From Gyromitra esculenta (taxonomy: Eukaryota > Ascomycota > Pezizomycetes > Pezizales > Discinaceae): a DNA stretch of 64,000 bases. The stretch's first letter is position 1. The number at the start of each line of letters is the position of its first letter. The position numbers and the translations under genes are program-made. Shown piece by piece: positions 11,995 through 24,604 of this stretch. The stretch spans positions 1,116,001 to 1,180,000 of the forward strand of contig JBCAML010000012.1 in the NCBI GenBank assembly GCA_038503075.1. The letters are read 5' to 3'. The notes beneath the pieces were generated by a model that worked only from the letters and a program-made list of their open reading frames with translations, had not been told where the DNA came from and did no database searches.

Positions 11995-14900
11995 TAAACC
12001 GAGAGTGGGGGGGAGGGGGAAACGCATGTGCGCGCGTGTATGTTTATAGGATTTGGATGGATAGGGTGATTGTTCAAATATGCGTTCTTATGCTCGAGAG
12101 TGTAGGTGTCGCCTTCTCGTGGATTAATGTTGGGGTAGATTTGTATTGGGTTTTGTACATTTTCTTCTTTTCTGATGCCACCACATTATTTTCTGCACAT
12201 TATTTTTCGTGCGTGGCCTTTTTTTTTTTTCTTTCTGTTTTTTATATCCTTGTCTGGGTTTGCTTGGTACTGTGTCGTATGCCTATGTTTTGAAAGGGAA
12301 AAAGTGTTCTATTCCTATCTCTTACTGTTTGACGGGGGTGGCGTTTATATTATTTTATTTCTTTAGTTCTCTCGAGTTTCTGGCGTGTCTTTTTTCTTCC
12401 ATGCATTCGATCTACATATCTTACTGCTATGGGTGTCTTTCTGTTTCCTTATCACGCAGGAGTCCCTTTTTTTTTCTTGTATGTGTTCTGGATCTTTTTA
12501 GTTGGGCTGTATTAACTGCGTGGAGCTATACAAGGTCTATATATACAGCACGCGTCGTTTTGCATTGCTTGAATGTTCTGTTTCGCGTTTAGTTCGCGAG
12601 ATACCTATCCATCTCTGCATCTGTCTATTTCTGCGTTTCAACACGGACATACATACATGTACATGTGTAACGGTTGTTGCGCTAGAGCCTTTGCGCGGTA
12701 GATCTTGCGCTTGATGATATTGTGCATAATGCATGGGAAGAAGGGATCTAACGTGAAAATTCTTTTTTTTATCTGCCTACATCTTGGTGCGGGTAGTAAT
12801 GAATATGAGGTTGACATGAAACACGAAGAAATGATTCTCCAAGTGGTAACCAGGTATCTAGCCAAGTGAGTGAATGAGTGAGTGAGTGCTGGGATTTCTT
12901 CGAGATGGACCTGAGTTAGGCTAGGCAGGCTACTGATTGTGGTCTTGGGTTCGCGCTGTAGGTTAACGGTGTTGCTGACTTGGTAGGATTGCGTGATATC
13001 CTATGGGTGAAGGTTACATGTAGTTTGGGCTAGTCCATAGTCTACTAGCGATACTTAGCGACTTATGTACTTCTGCACTGTGGGTGAAGAGACAGTAGGC
13101 AGTTGGCGAGGATCCTACAAGTGCTAAACTGTTTCGAGTGTTTGATACGAGTGATAGTTTATGAACACCGCCACCACCATTCACTGTCGGACAGAAACTC
13201 GAGGGAGAGACATATATCCGTTGGTTATTTCTCCGAGGACCTGTTGTGTTCCCCTCACTCACTCACTCACTCCCCCTCCCCTCCCCCTCCTCGGGGATTT
13301 CACCAGTTTTTACTTGGTTCCGTTATCTTGCTTGGCCGGTGGCACGGATAGACTGTTTTCGTGGATTATGTAGTTTACATTTCACCGTTGAGGTCTGGCT
13401 ACGGATACGGCTACTGTTTGTTTATCTTACCTAGCTTGCTGTTGCTTGGCCACGTTGGATGGGCTACGGGTTGCGGTGGTGGTTTGGTGGTAGTTGGGGG
13501 TTTTTGTCTCGTTTTTGGCGTGTTGGCCAGGTTAATGTGGTGTCATAGGGGATATTGTGGCCCTTCATTGGGGGGGAATTATCTGTTATCCACCCTTCAA
13601 CCCTTCCTACGTCGGTATTCGTGTATTTAAATCCCTCGAGTGTTCTTCCATTCCTAGATATCGTAGACCCGTGGTGTCTTTTCTCTGCTCAGATAGTCCA
13701 CCTCTAACCCTTCCCCTTCTTGACATATCTCTGAAGACTGACGGGCGTAAGACGGCCTGCTTTATCCTCCGTGCGATTTCCTCCTGGGACTGAGGCCTCC
13801 ACTTGAAACTGAGCCTTAACTTATCCTCTGCCTGAAATTCGTGTTTTTAGATTTTATAACTTCAATTTTGAGTCCTCCCCTGATTGATGCTCTTAGCGTT
13901 TCGATCCAGCCCGAGTTTCGAAGTTAAGTCGTATATCCAGGATTTTTCGGTGTTTTTTTGTGCTTGAGTGTGTTGAGTGTGTTGTGAAGATGGTTTTGAA
14001 CTTCCTTTAGAGGGAAGATATCCTAGATTTCCACCTTTCCTTCCTTTTCTCCTTTCATCCCCCCCCTCTCCTTCTCGTAACCGGGGAGCATCCTATCGCC
14101 CGCTATCCTCCTCCTCTAATTCTCGCCTGTCCTAGTAGTCGTGAAGGGTAGGTGGTTTTATTGGAAGTTGGATGCTGTACGGGTAAGTTATTGAATTCCT
14201 TCCTATGTGGTGCTAGATTAGTGTGCCAGTTAATCACAACGCTATAGTAAAGCGTTGAGTAGCGGTGCTTTATCCAAGGCTGCAGTACTGATATATTTCA
14301 GCATCCGGAGGTGGGCTAATGAGTTGATTCGCAAATGTCTATTAGAATAATAGATAGACGGTAGCGGGAGTGTTGGATTTAGTTGGTGTGAGGTCTCTAT
14401 GTAACTGGAGTAGAAGCAGTAGGAGATGTGTCCTATATGTTAATCAGTAAGCTAATATATATGTGTGTGTGGTGATTAGTGACCAGATATGGCCAGCGTG
14501 TCCTTTGATTCAGAGGTTGATCAAAATGGGAATAGTAACCTACCTGGCCGTCAAGACTTGCTTTGGTCTGACTGCTTGGTTTCTGGTGCAAGAGTGCCGA
14601 ACCGCGAAAATATCTTTCTCTTAATAAAAACTAGCATATATATAGTATCGGGAAGCTGAAAGGCGTTTGGCGTGTCGTCGTATACTAGCTCCTTTCCGTA
14701 ATATCGAATAAGATCCTACAGATAAGTGTAAATCTATGAGTTAATTTAATCCTTTCCCGTTGAGTGGGGCCAACCCCCCCGAAGTAACAGAGTCTTGCCG
14801 TAGACAATACTTCGATAGTTGAAGTATACGTATCAGAAAACTCGCAAAAGTGGAGGGAAAGAGGAGAGAAGGGGCCAACAGGATCCCTAAATATTATTTA

Positions 14901-15380
14901 CGTGGGGCTGGGGGGGGCTGCTTATGCTTAAAAATCAAAGAATGTGCGCGAGTGGGGAAAAGGGCAGAAGCGGTGCCCTTTCCCTCGTATTCCCCCCTCC
15001 TCGGATCACTCGGAGCCGTTAGCAATGCAACCTGTCCTATTATATCCTAACGCCGCCATCTCGGAAGCCGGAATTCGTCGTTGACGCTTAGATTCTTTGG
15101 CAGTTTTTCTGAGTAAAATTCTGGGGAGAACTGCTTGCTCGGTTGCAGAATTAATAACTTGTAGGAATCAAAAAAAGCCCTAAAATGGGGTTTTTTTCTT
15201 GGACATCTTACTGAGCGGGGAGAAAGATTTGCTGTTGATTGGGAGATTGATAATCATGATGCAGAGATACGAAGCGTGCATGCTTTGTTTGTTTGGTTCG
15301 GATCTCGGCTTTCCAGCGATCCGCTGCCCTGCGCCAAGCCTAATAGCCTTATTCATGTGCGCTCACTCGCTGCATTGACT
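11995..15380. other. 3' flank and gene-free intergenic DNA
   Basis: T-rich 3'UTR-like sequence lies just after the stop codon, then simple repeats: GAGT repeats near 12865-12885 and CACT repeats at about 13255-13272, followed by CT-rich blocks near 13270 and 14030-14080. TACATGTA palindromes occur near 12650 and 13014. No supported gene. Confidence 0.45.
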
Positions 15381-15381
15381 A

Positions 15382-15506
15382 CTCGTATTCTCACAACGTT
15401 TTTAAAACGGGCTACCTTTGCATCCCATATAAAATAAGTAGGTTCAGGGCAGTTTGTATGGTATGCGGACCTGGCCCATTTTAAAAACGTCATGAGAATA
15501 CGAGTA
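15382..15506. repeat. Imperfect inverted repeat (about 31-33 bp arms)
   Basis: The left arm CTCGTATTCTCACAACG (15382-15412 overall) matches the reverse complement of 15474-15506 with two or three substitutions and a 2-bp length difference. The spacer is about 61 bp. It could be a small MITE or a hairpin in the 3' flank of the downstream NLR gene. Confidence 0.6.
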
Positions 15507-15842
15507 TTTGGTCGGAAAATCGTATCGCTCGTTTTTCATCCTTGTGTCCGTCTACATGTAGTCTTGCTCTTGAAATATAAACTTTGTATTCAGAGTGCAT
15601 ATATCTAAAATCTCATCTAGTCCTATTAAAACTTGCTAGCCTACATGTACATATGCATGAATCTGGCTGACTCTCGTCGCAAAAGAAAGAATCACCATCT
15701 ATCTATAGATAACCAAAGAGAACTAAGATAAAAACCTCCGCTTTAAAAAAAATACCGCAAAAAGAACTAGAATAGGACATCACTTCGTGAAGAAAAAAAA
15801 AACCATGACTTAGCTATCCTACACAATTACTCATTACACCGC

Positions 15843-18800
15843 TTACAAGCTGTCTCTTTTAGTCAACAGTCCTCTCTCCCACTTACTCCCTACGAACCAC
15901 TTCAGCTGCTCTTTAGCTAAAATTCTCGGAGGATCGAACATGATCATCTCAGCCTCCGCGTACAACTTCGTCAAGTTTTTCTCCGTCCTATGCAATGGAA
16001 TACCCATCCTTATATTATCCGCTGTAAGTTCCTTTTCACGCGTTATCAACTCATCAATAAACTCATGCATTTCCTTCCCAGTAGTATCTCTTGCACACGC
16101 AAGACGTGCAATCACACTCTGTGCACTTTCGCCAGCCTTTTGCCTCACCATAGCCCCGGTGATACGTTGCAGGAGGACTCCACGCTCACCGACAATAGCG
16201 GGCTCACGAACAAAAGCAGGATCGTAAGCAATACTTAGAGCCTTTAAAAGAGCCTCTGCTACTGTCATCTCCCCGAGTCCACTTTCGCGTTTGATAGCGG
16301 CTAGTTTCCGTAAGATAGCGTACTCTGTGATGCGATCGTGTATGTGTCTGCATACACTCGATGCTTCGTCGAAGGCCTCGATCGCGGCGTCCCATTGGTG
16401 AAGATGGTTGTGGCAGATCCCCTTCCGCCAGGTTGCTCGGGAATAAGCGCTGAAGTCGGCTGTGGTTATGTTTTCGCTGAGCTGAACCATGATTTCCCGG
16501 ATCCATTCGAGGTGCTCGATACATTCGTTCCAATTCCGGAGTTCGAAGGTGAGATCGCAGAGGCGGATGCGGAGCAAGATTTCGGCGGAGAAGTTGGATT
16601 TATTTCGTGCACGTTGAAGGCCATCAAGGAGGTGGCGTTTAGCGGAGGCTGTGTTGCGGAGTTGGAGCATTAGCTGTGAGCGAACGAATTCGGGGTAGCC
16701 GAGGAATCGAGACGAGGGGATATGAAGTTTCTTTTCCACTGAGAGGTCCTCGTTGGGTCTGGTTAGTGAGTTTTCCAGTAATATAGTGACCCATTCGTAG
16801 CTTGAGAGGAACGGCTCAAGCTTAGTCCCAATAACAGAGTCGATACAGTCTTCCCATATCAATTTTAGGTCCTTCCTGAGCTGTTCGCTGAGCGCTGGAC
16901 TAAACCGGGCCGCGAGTGGCACTTGGATAGCGATAGACTTAATACGAGAAAATGCCATAGCAAGCCCCAGCCAGATGTCGTCCGGATCGCATTTCGCTTC
17001 CCAGACCACTGACGCCTCGCGAGAAACCTCGCTGATCATAAGCCCACTCCAGGGCTTTCGCAATCGAAGCCCATCAGTCATACCATCCGACACCGCAGCC
17101 GATTTCTGTCTTGTTGCCTGTTCTTCTAGAATCGCGAGTGATTCGTGGCAGTTTGGTGAGATATTGTTGGCAAGTGCCATCAATTCAGCACTTCTCTCTA
17201 TCTGCACACGAAATTCCGATGTGGGCGAGTTCTCAGAATGGTATTCGCATAGCCAGTACGATGCGAACATTGCAATTTCCATGGCAATTTCGCGCACGTT
17301 ACTGTCCCCACGCCTAGCACGCAGTTCACTAAAACGCTGCAGTATAAGTTCGCTGAAGTGTGCGATTAGCGATGCGTTCGATGCGAGCTCCCGGTTGACG
17401 AGCGCCATGGACGCAAATCGGGAGTAAATGTGTAAGGGGAATATATCAAATAGCTTATCGGGATTATCAAACTGCAATGGGATGCTGATTGCTGATAGGA
17501 AGTTGATCTCATCATCTCGAATTTCCTGTGCAGCCAGATCGTACGTCCTGTCAGGGTTATCGACCCACCGCGCCGACTGCTGCGTGTAATAGTCAAGAAA
17601 AGCACGGGTAACGGCGCTGTAGTTCGTGATCGTGGGGTTAGGTGATTCTTGGTCTTTTTCGATAACTTGGCGTAGGAATAATGTTAAAAGTGGATGAACA
17701 TGGTAGTACTGCGGTAGTGTGCTAAAAGGGTCCGCGATATCGCCTTCTGATAGGAGCTCGAGTGATAGTAAATCCCGAATGATATATCCGTGCCGTAGTA
17801 GTAGCCCTGTCGACGAGATAACAGACTTTGTCCGTTGCCTTTCCCATTCTGATGGATTTTTACTGACTGAAAATTGCTGTACCACTTCCGCTGTGCTTGG
17901 GAGAGCTTTGTGATATAGTAAACTATGGATGTAAGGATCGATGTCTTTGGGGATACGTTTCCAGAAGGGCGCCAAGCAAAGCAGGAGTTGTTTCGAGTCT
18001 TTATCTAGGCGTTCGAGCAGATCGGTCATATTGCGCATGACTTTAATAGCATGCGGTATATCTGAAATTCCTAGGGGAATCGCGCCTTGTAAGAGGGAGG
18101 TGAAGATGGTTTGAGGAGAGTCGTCATAAATAGCGATGTTAGGTAGAGCGAGATTCTGTTAATATCGATTAGTGGGTGTTAGTTCAAATAAATCGCATGG
18201 GATGTAGTTACTAACCAAAACCAGTGGATTCATCTCTACAAGCTCCATCAACTTCCGGATATACATCTGGTTTTCTACCCCTCGGAAACGCATACGATCG
18301 CCCCCATATTTCTCGACCACTCTTCCTGCAAATTCGATAGCGTGGCTGATATCTAGCTTCTTGAGATGATATGTTTTGAACTTGACAATGCTGTCGTTCA
18401 ACCAGCATTCCTGTTTATTGGACACGACTAAAACCACCGTCCTTCCTCCTTGTAGGCTTTCAAGGAACTCGTTCATTTCCCCTTTCAGTCGCTCACTGTG
18501 TTTAACGGATGCATCCGATGACTCTAAGCTATCGAGAACAATTAAATACGGTGTCTGTCGAAGTTTATCAAGAGTTCTCTGAACCCAGTCATCCGGGAAA
18601 ATTTCAGCCCCACCTTGTATCGGTGAAGGCGACCTAGACCGTGACCAGTGTTGTAGCAATGTCCCTCGTATTGGTGATCGATTTCTGACCGATTTCTGAG
18701 TGTTGCTGCAATCGGGGTTGGGAAAGAACAGAGAAAGATATAACTGGCGTGTAATCATTTCCACATTTAGATGAGGCTTCTCGTAACAGTCAAAGTAAAA

Positions 18801-20485
18801 ACTATCCTCCACTAATGATGTTGCTTTCCACCACCAACAGAGATGTAGTATCAGAGTGGATTTCCCGACCCCTGGTGACCCAACTACTCGTAACACTGAC
18901 GTGTCAAGCATTGTTTCTATTCTGAAGATATCGCCGTCTCTTCCTACCAACTCACCTGGGGGCATTATTCCCTTGGGCATCAATTTCCCCTGCCTTTGAT
19001 CCTCCATACTCCCGAAAAATGGTTTCGAATCCGAAATATTTGCTTGTAATAGTCCGTGGAATTTAGAAAATATGCCTTTCGAGTCGCTCTTTGTTGTATC
19101 ACCACCGATATTATCACCCACAACTGAGACCTCCGTACCACCGCTATTGTAGAGAATAGGGACAACCCAATCCTCTACAAGAACCTTGATGCCAAATCTC
19201 CCTTCGCGCAATTGCGCCTTCATCATAGCCCTCCGCGCCTCCGAGAGTGCTACTGCAAAGTCCCAGGATCTTGCTAAGAGGCACCGGTAGAATGTTGACA
19301 TAAATATCTCTATCCCGGTGTTTAGGACCTTATACGGGAATGCAATTACGGCACGGACACCATCTCGGATAAGTGTTTCTGCGATATTTGCTTCGCATGC
19401 GCCGAATGCCTTTGCCGACCGAGAGGCGTTCAAGACAACTAACTTCACACCATACGTTGAGAGTAGCGCTGACACTTCAGCCGCGGGCCGCCATGACCGT
19501 TTTCTCGCGGAGTGATCTGATAGGAATGCCAATGATACCAAGTCCTGTTTCTTGGTTTTATCATGGGTCACCCTCCCGTGGACATCGAAATGGACTAAGT
19601 GGAAGTACCCTTTACCACGCCTTTCAAGATGCTTCTGTAACGATTTCCAGGTCCCAGGTCTTACGATTTCCAGCTGTATTGGTGCTGTGGCTCCAATCAT
19701 TCCATTTGTTAGTTGTCCTACAATATCTACCAAAGGACTGGCAACCAATCTCGGATTCGCAACTCTGCCACCTCCCATCTGAGTCAGCGCCGCGTAGGAT
19801 GACGAGTGCGATACCACGAGTAAGATTTTGAATGATTGCACCCGGATTGCGATGATTAGTCCATGGGTAAGAATGTCATTGCTGGGTACCTTGCGCCGGA
19901 CGATTAAACACGGCCGCATATGGCTTGGCCATATCTCTGGGTTTTCTAACGCCTCCCAATGCAGTCCTTGGATTATGCTCTCCGCGGCACTCTCGAAACA
20001 CCCTTCGATATCAACATACCACCTCCTTCCTCTCGTGATTGGATTACCAGCTTCAATACCGGGCTTTGCGCCGTGTCCAGTAAAGCTTCGCCGGCTCTTT
20101 GCGTCCTCTGGATATGGGTATGTGAGCACCTCGTGGAGATTTAGTTGGTCCATTAAACTCATTGAATATCTCCATAGCTCCTTTGATACTGCACGCGATT
20201 TGTATAATTCGAATGGATGGTGGGCTGGATGTTCTTCGAGTGCCCAGCGTAGACTCGCCTCTTCGGAAGCTGTGAATGGATCTACTAGGTTGACGACAGC
20301 GTAGTAGGTTCCGCAGCTTACGGAAACTTTCCATTGGCGGGAATCACGGGGGTTTCTGCCTCGCTGCTCGAGTTCGCGGATGCGAATGATTCGATCTTGT
20401 AGTGGGGGACTGGGAATTGAAGTGATATTAGCTATAGTCTTGATTAACAGCATAAGATAGGAGCTTACGAAGAGGTGTTCCCCAT
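15843..20485 (-). CDS. CHAT-NTPase-TPR NLR-like protein (about 1507 aa, three exons)
   Basis: Exons are 20469-20485, 18216-20409 and 15843-18155. The introns are 59 bp (GTAAGC..CCCAG, branch GCTAAT) and 60 bp (GTTAGT..AACAG, branch ACTAAT), and all phases agree. Residues about 1-430 hold a CHAT (caspase-like) domain with the His motif HFDVHG (His283). The nucleophile motif reads LVVLNASRSA, so Ser335 replaces the usual Cys. A P-loop GSPGVGKST (516-524) and Walker B YLIVLDSLESSD (about 626-638) mark the NACHT/NB-ARC-type switch, followed by a winged-helix-like segment and a helical TPR-like C-terminus (about 1215-1400). Fungal NLRs of this layout are thought to sense non-self and trigger cell death. 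An unspliced alternative start exists at 20453, inside intron 1. Strongly supported and intact. Confidence 0.9.
18156..18215 (-). other. Intron 2 of the NLR gene
   Basis: 60 bp, GTTAGT donor, CACTAATCG branch region, TTAACAG acceptor, phase 0. Splicing joins the NTPase part (ending MNPLVL) to the C-terminal half (starting NLALPNIAIY). Without this intron the two halves would be read as separate genes. Confidence 0.9.
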
Positions 20486-23400
20486 TAGGAGCGTTAAGTA
20501 ATAAGCGTAAATAAATAATTATTGAAAGGGTTTAGAGTAGTAATGGATAAAGGAGTATAAAGGAAATCTATAAAGCTATCTAGCAGCAACCTTCCAACTA
20601 AGTAATTAGATAGCGATCGACACTTTCGGCCTGGAAGAAGTAAATACAAAGTGAAAATAAACCAAGCATTCAGGTCCCGAGTGACCTGTATATGTACCGC
20701 TCAATCGCCATCCTGACCACTCATGTTTGTTTCCAAGAACCCGGTGTAGTTGTGGTTGGGAACCGAAGGTTGTAACGCCTCGTCCATCCAGCCAGACGGG
20801 TGGGGTGAAATGTTCGGCGCGTTCGTAGCCCTTTTTTTCTCGGTAGACGCTGTATTCATGTATTCATGTCTCTAGATCCGAGCTCAAAACTCGGGTGTGG
20901 CTCCTAGAACAGAAACTCGCAGCTATTGTCAAATGTTTATGTTCTATGTAGGCATGCGTTTTCATGCAGCGCTTAGAAGAGTGGGAAACCTTGCGTGAAC
21001 AATCGCTATTTGAGTATTAATGTATGGTTAAGGAAGGAAGGGGAGAATACAGCAGCCTAGATTGGGTATAGAGGTGCTGCAATATCAACGTTTTTCCTGA
21101 GCCGGGGGAGAAATAAGGACGAGATAGGATTATCTACTTCTGGAGATGTCGGTGACCATGGTGCTGCTTAGCAAAGACAGCAAACACGGCGCCAAGGATT
21201 GCTTGCCCGATGACTACTATGTAAGTTAAGCTGCCAATTTCAATGAGACTTTTTAAATGCGCTGACAGCTTTATTCGTTATGAGAATCCGAGTATCTTGG
21301 TGTCGTGAATGCTAATGTGTTTGAAACATCATGATCGGCTAATCCTAGACATGTGGTGTCAAATTAGGAAACTTATGACCCCTGAGCTGCCCATTTGATC
21401 CACGCGAAACAACCGTTTCAACTGTCAAAAACCTTGTTTTTATTTTTCTGGTCGGTATAGGTAAGATAGTTTCAAGCAGTGGAACCCAAATGATGTAGGG
21501 ACCTGGTCGATATTCGATCCTTATGATTCTTGAGTCGCCGTTGCCATCTGGCAAGGGATCAAGCATCCGTCAGCTTTCTATGTATGGCCTTTATTTAGGT
21601 CTTCTATAGATCACTACCGAGGAACCAATTGTAAGGGCAGGTGTTCCACTAGATAGCATGAGACTTGATCACAAGAAGTTTTAAATTTCTTAGCAACCAT
21701 GTTCCCAAGTTGATGGACTTGGCCCTCCACATCCAACGCCGACTGCTTCCGGCTGTGGACGATACCCGCTCATAGTATACTACTGCTAGATCCCCACCGG
21801 TAGTGACAATTCCATGTTTGACTCGGATCTCGCTGTTAGCAACTAGCTGACTGCCGCCGAGCCAGCTTTCTAGCCCCGGGCTTATCAGAAGATCCTAGTT
21901 CGACAGCCTGCCAGAAACCGTACTCCCTAAATGCCTCTACAGGTATACTGTTCATTAGCTGATGAGTTAATCGATCTAGTTAGATAGACGTAGTAACCTA
22001 TGGATTGTAAATGCGCATTTAGTACTCATGGAGTTTCACTCGGTTTTCTACGACGCTCTATGGTTAGAGATGACCTGTGAAGTGAGTAGGGCGACGAGAT
22101 GAATAATTAGACGATAAGTGCATGCGCCTGTGTCGGATATGAGCGGGATAAGTTGCTATGGGTCTTATGGCATCGTCACAGATGGCCGTCATGCCATGTC
22201 AGCAAAGAACCCAAGCTCCATACCGTGGGTTACCATCGCTGCAAGCATTTATAAAGATGAACATTACTTAACATAGTTAATCGTGTTTCTTCCTATTAAA
22301 GGAGGGCTATTGTTTATCTTGGGCTTCGACCATCGCTACGTGTGTGTCGAGATTGTGTCCTGGGCAGAATTACTCCAACCCTAACCCTGCTCTTCTGCGG
22401 GTAGGGCTAGCCTGCAACAAACCCTGGAAATCATCATCATCCATATGCATATCAGATTAGCTTTAGTAAAAAGATAAGTTGTTAGAAAGATCGGTAATGC
22501 GCCGGAACCCTCTCGGTCTAAACATCTTGGGGGTACTGCGGATTTTCCCTGTATGTTGTGGTTTAGCTTATCCCCATGGGTTTCTAGCTGAGACTTCGAA
22601 GGTTAATGAGCACAACCGGAATTGGGTAAACTACAGTGCCAAACGGGGAGTCATCTAGATACATGTATTCGTAATAGTGAGTGTGACATGGTAAGAAAAT
22701 ATACTATGCATTATGCTAAGATCAGTGGGCTGACCGCGAGGGTTTCCGTTACTTGGCAGGGTCATCAGAAATGATTCGTGTCCGGCACAGCAATGATTTC
22801 ACAGTGAATTTAGAGGTTAGACTGTATTTCTGTGATCTAAAAACAATTTGAACAAAAAAGCCCGTAGCAGTTGGCTACAGGGTTTAATACCCAGTGCGTG
22901 AAAGTTGTCGAATAACCCTCCCTGGGAGGGTCGAACTTGGTCTGTGTTCGTTCCCCCGGCCCCTCTGGGCGACACCATAACCGTTGCGCTATGATGGCTG
23001 ATGGTATAATAGTTCCAGAAAACCTCTTATCCTACCGCGCAAGCGAATAATCGCTTATCCATAATGATTTATTTACTGATGCTTTACACACACAAATACT
23101 TTGCAATAAAAGATGATCCATTACCTCGCACTGTAGAGCCGATTATCTCCCCCGAGAAGAGGAGGGTTTCTTTATCCCTCCATCTATCTATAAGCAATTT
23201 CTGCATCTTCAGATCTCAGAGTAGCCGGAAAAGCCCACCGAGAAGAAGAATCTTTCGCCCACGTGCTTTCGTAGCTCCCGATCCAACGATGCGACCATAT
23301 TACCACGAAGAAGGTCCTTGCCTTGTAGAATCAAACAAAATGAGATTTGAAGGAAAATGATTAGGGAGAGGGTTGCTCTAGATCATAAGCAAGAAAGTAG

Positions 23401-24602
23401 AGCCCGTAAAGGTTCGAAGATGGTATTATCTACGTGTTCCAAGCCGTAGAGTGTAGATAACCAATAACTTATCAACTGAGTAAAGGTCACAAAAAAGCTG
23501 TATGGAATCCTTTGGTAGCTAAATTGAATGACGGGAACGATGATTTAGCTGGTCAATCTGAAGTGGTAGATAAAGATTATGCTCTACCGTAATATCTCGA
23601 TAAATATCTGGGTTTTATCAGTTGAGCGTACGCACTCAACGCAAGTTTATCGCGATTGGTGAGCTAGGAGGCTAGAAACCATTCCTCCCGATACCCGTAA
23701 CTGTGTCCAAAAAAGCATTAAAGAGGATCCAGCGAGGATGGGCTTGAATTTCGAAGTAGAAAAGACAAATTGGAGAACGACTAAAATCAAAAGAATCGAA
23801 GGCAAGAAGGCGAACAAGCCCCAAAGCCGATGCATATGAGTGTATATCCTGCCCTTCAACCGGCGAATTCTCGCAGAAAAAAAAAACGGTAATTAATCAA
23901 GTAGTTCGCAAGCAGAGATCCTAATAATATAAATATTCTTAGTAGATCTGCCCTAGGAAGTTCTAGGATACGAACACGTAACCACTTCCCCCCGCATGCT
24001 TTGGAATTAACTCTCGCTCGGAGCCGATAACAGGTGGAGCCGGGGCTGACGTACGCGTTCTCAATCTGTATCCATCTTCGGGGGTTCGGCCAAGGCTCCA
24101 TACATCGAATCGGATTTCGAACCAAGGTAGCCTTGAGGGTTTAGACGATGTTTCTCCGGTCTCCATGCATATGTAAAATATATGCTGATATGCAAAGAGT
24201 TGCTAAACACTAACTCCTGATTGGACACACTTAAGGCACTTGCGAGGGTTTTGAGATGCCACTTTGGTAATCTATGGGTACTTATCCGTAGATATGAGGG
24301 TTTGTATGAGCGGTGGGTTTTATGTACTTCTTGCATAATCGACGGTTTATTGACGTTACTTTCTCCCTATCAAGCCTTGTCTCCGGCTTCCACTTTTTCG
24401 ATGATGTTCGAATGGGGCTTTTGGAGACACTCTAGGCACGAATAAGTCTAGCGAATCAAGATGCTACACACAGAAGGGATTCCAAAGTTGGGGTTACAGT
24501 CTACAACGCACAGTGGGTGTCTTTCTTTAGATAATTGATGCAGCTTATTGTGGTATTAAGAAGAAAAGCTAGTCGGCGTTGGATGTCACTGAAACCGAAG
24601 AC
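20486..24602. other. Gene-free stretch upstream of the NLR gene
   Basis: No supported gene. It contains a short telomere-like AACCCTAACCCT at 22378-22389, a TACATGTA at about 22661, and a tRNA-like pair of A/B boxes near 22925-22998 that does not fold as a tRNA. All ORFs are short and featureless. Confidence 0.45.
22378..22389. repeat. Interstitial telomere-like repeat
   Basis: Two perfect AACCCT units in non-coding DNA. Such short tracts can come from break repair or act as telobox protein binding sites. Confidence 0.5.
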
Positions 24603-24604
24603 TA

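Noticed and set aside
22920..23000. tRNA-like A box (TAGCGCAACGG) and B box (AGTTCGACCCT) on the minus strand
   Set aside because: The spacing is plausible, but the acceptor, anticodon and T stems do not pair, so at best it is a decayed tRNA-derived sequence.
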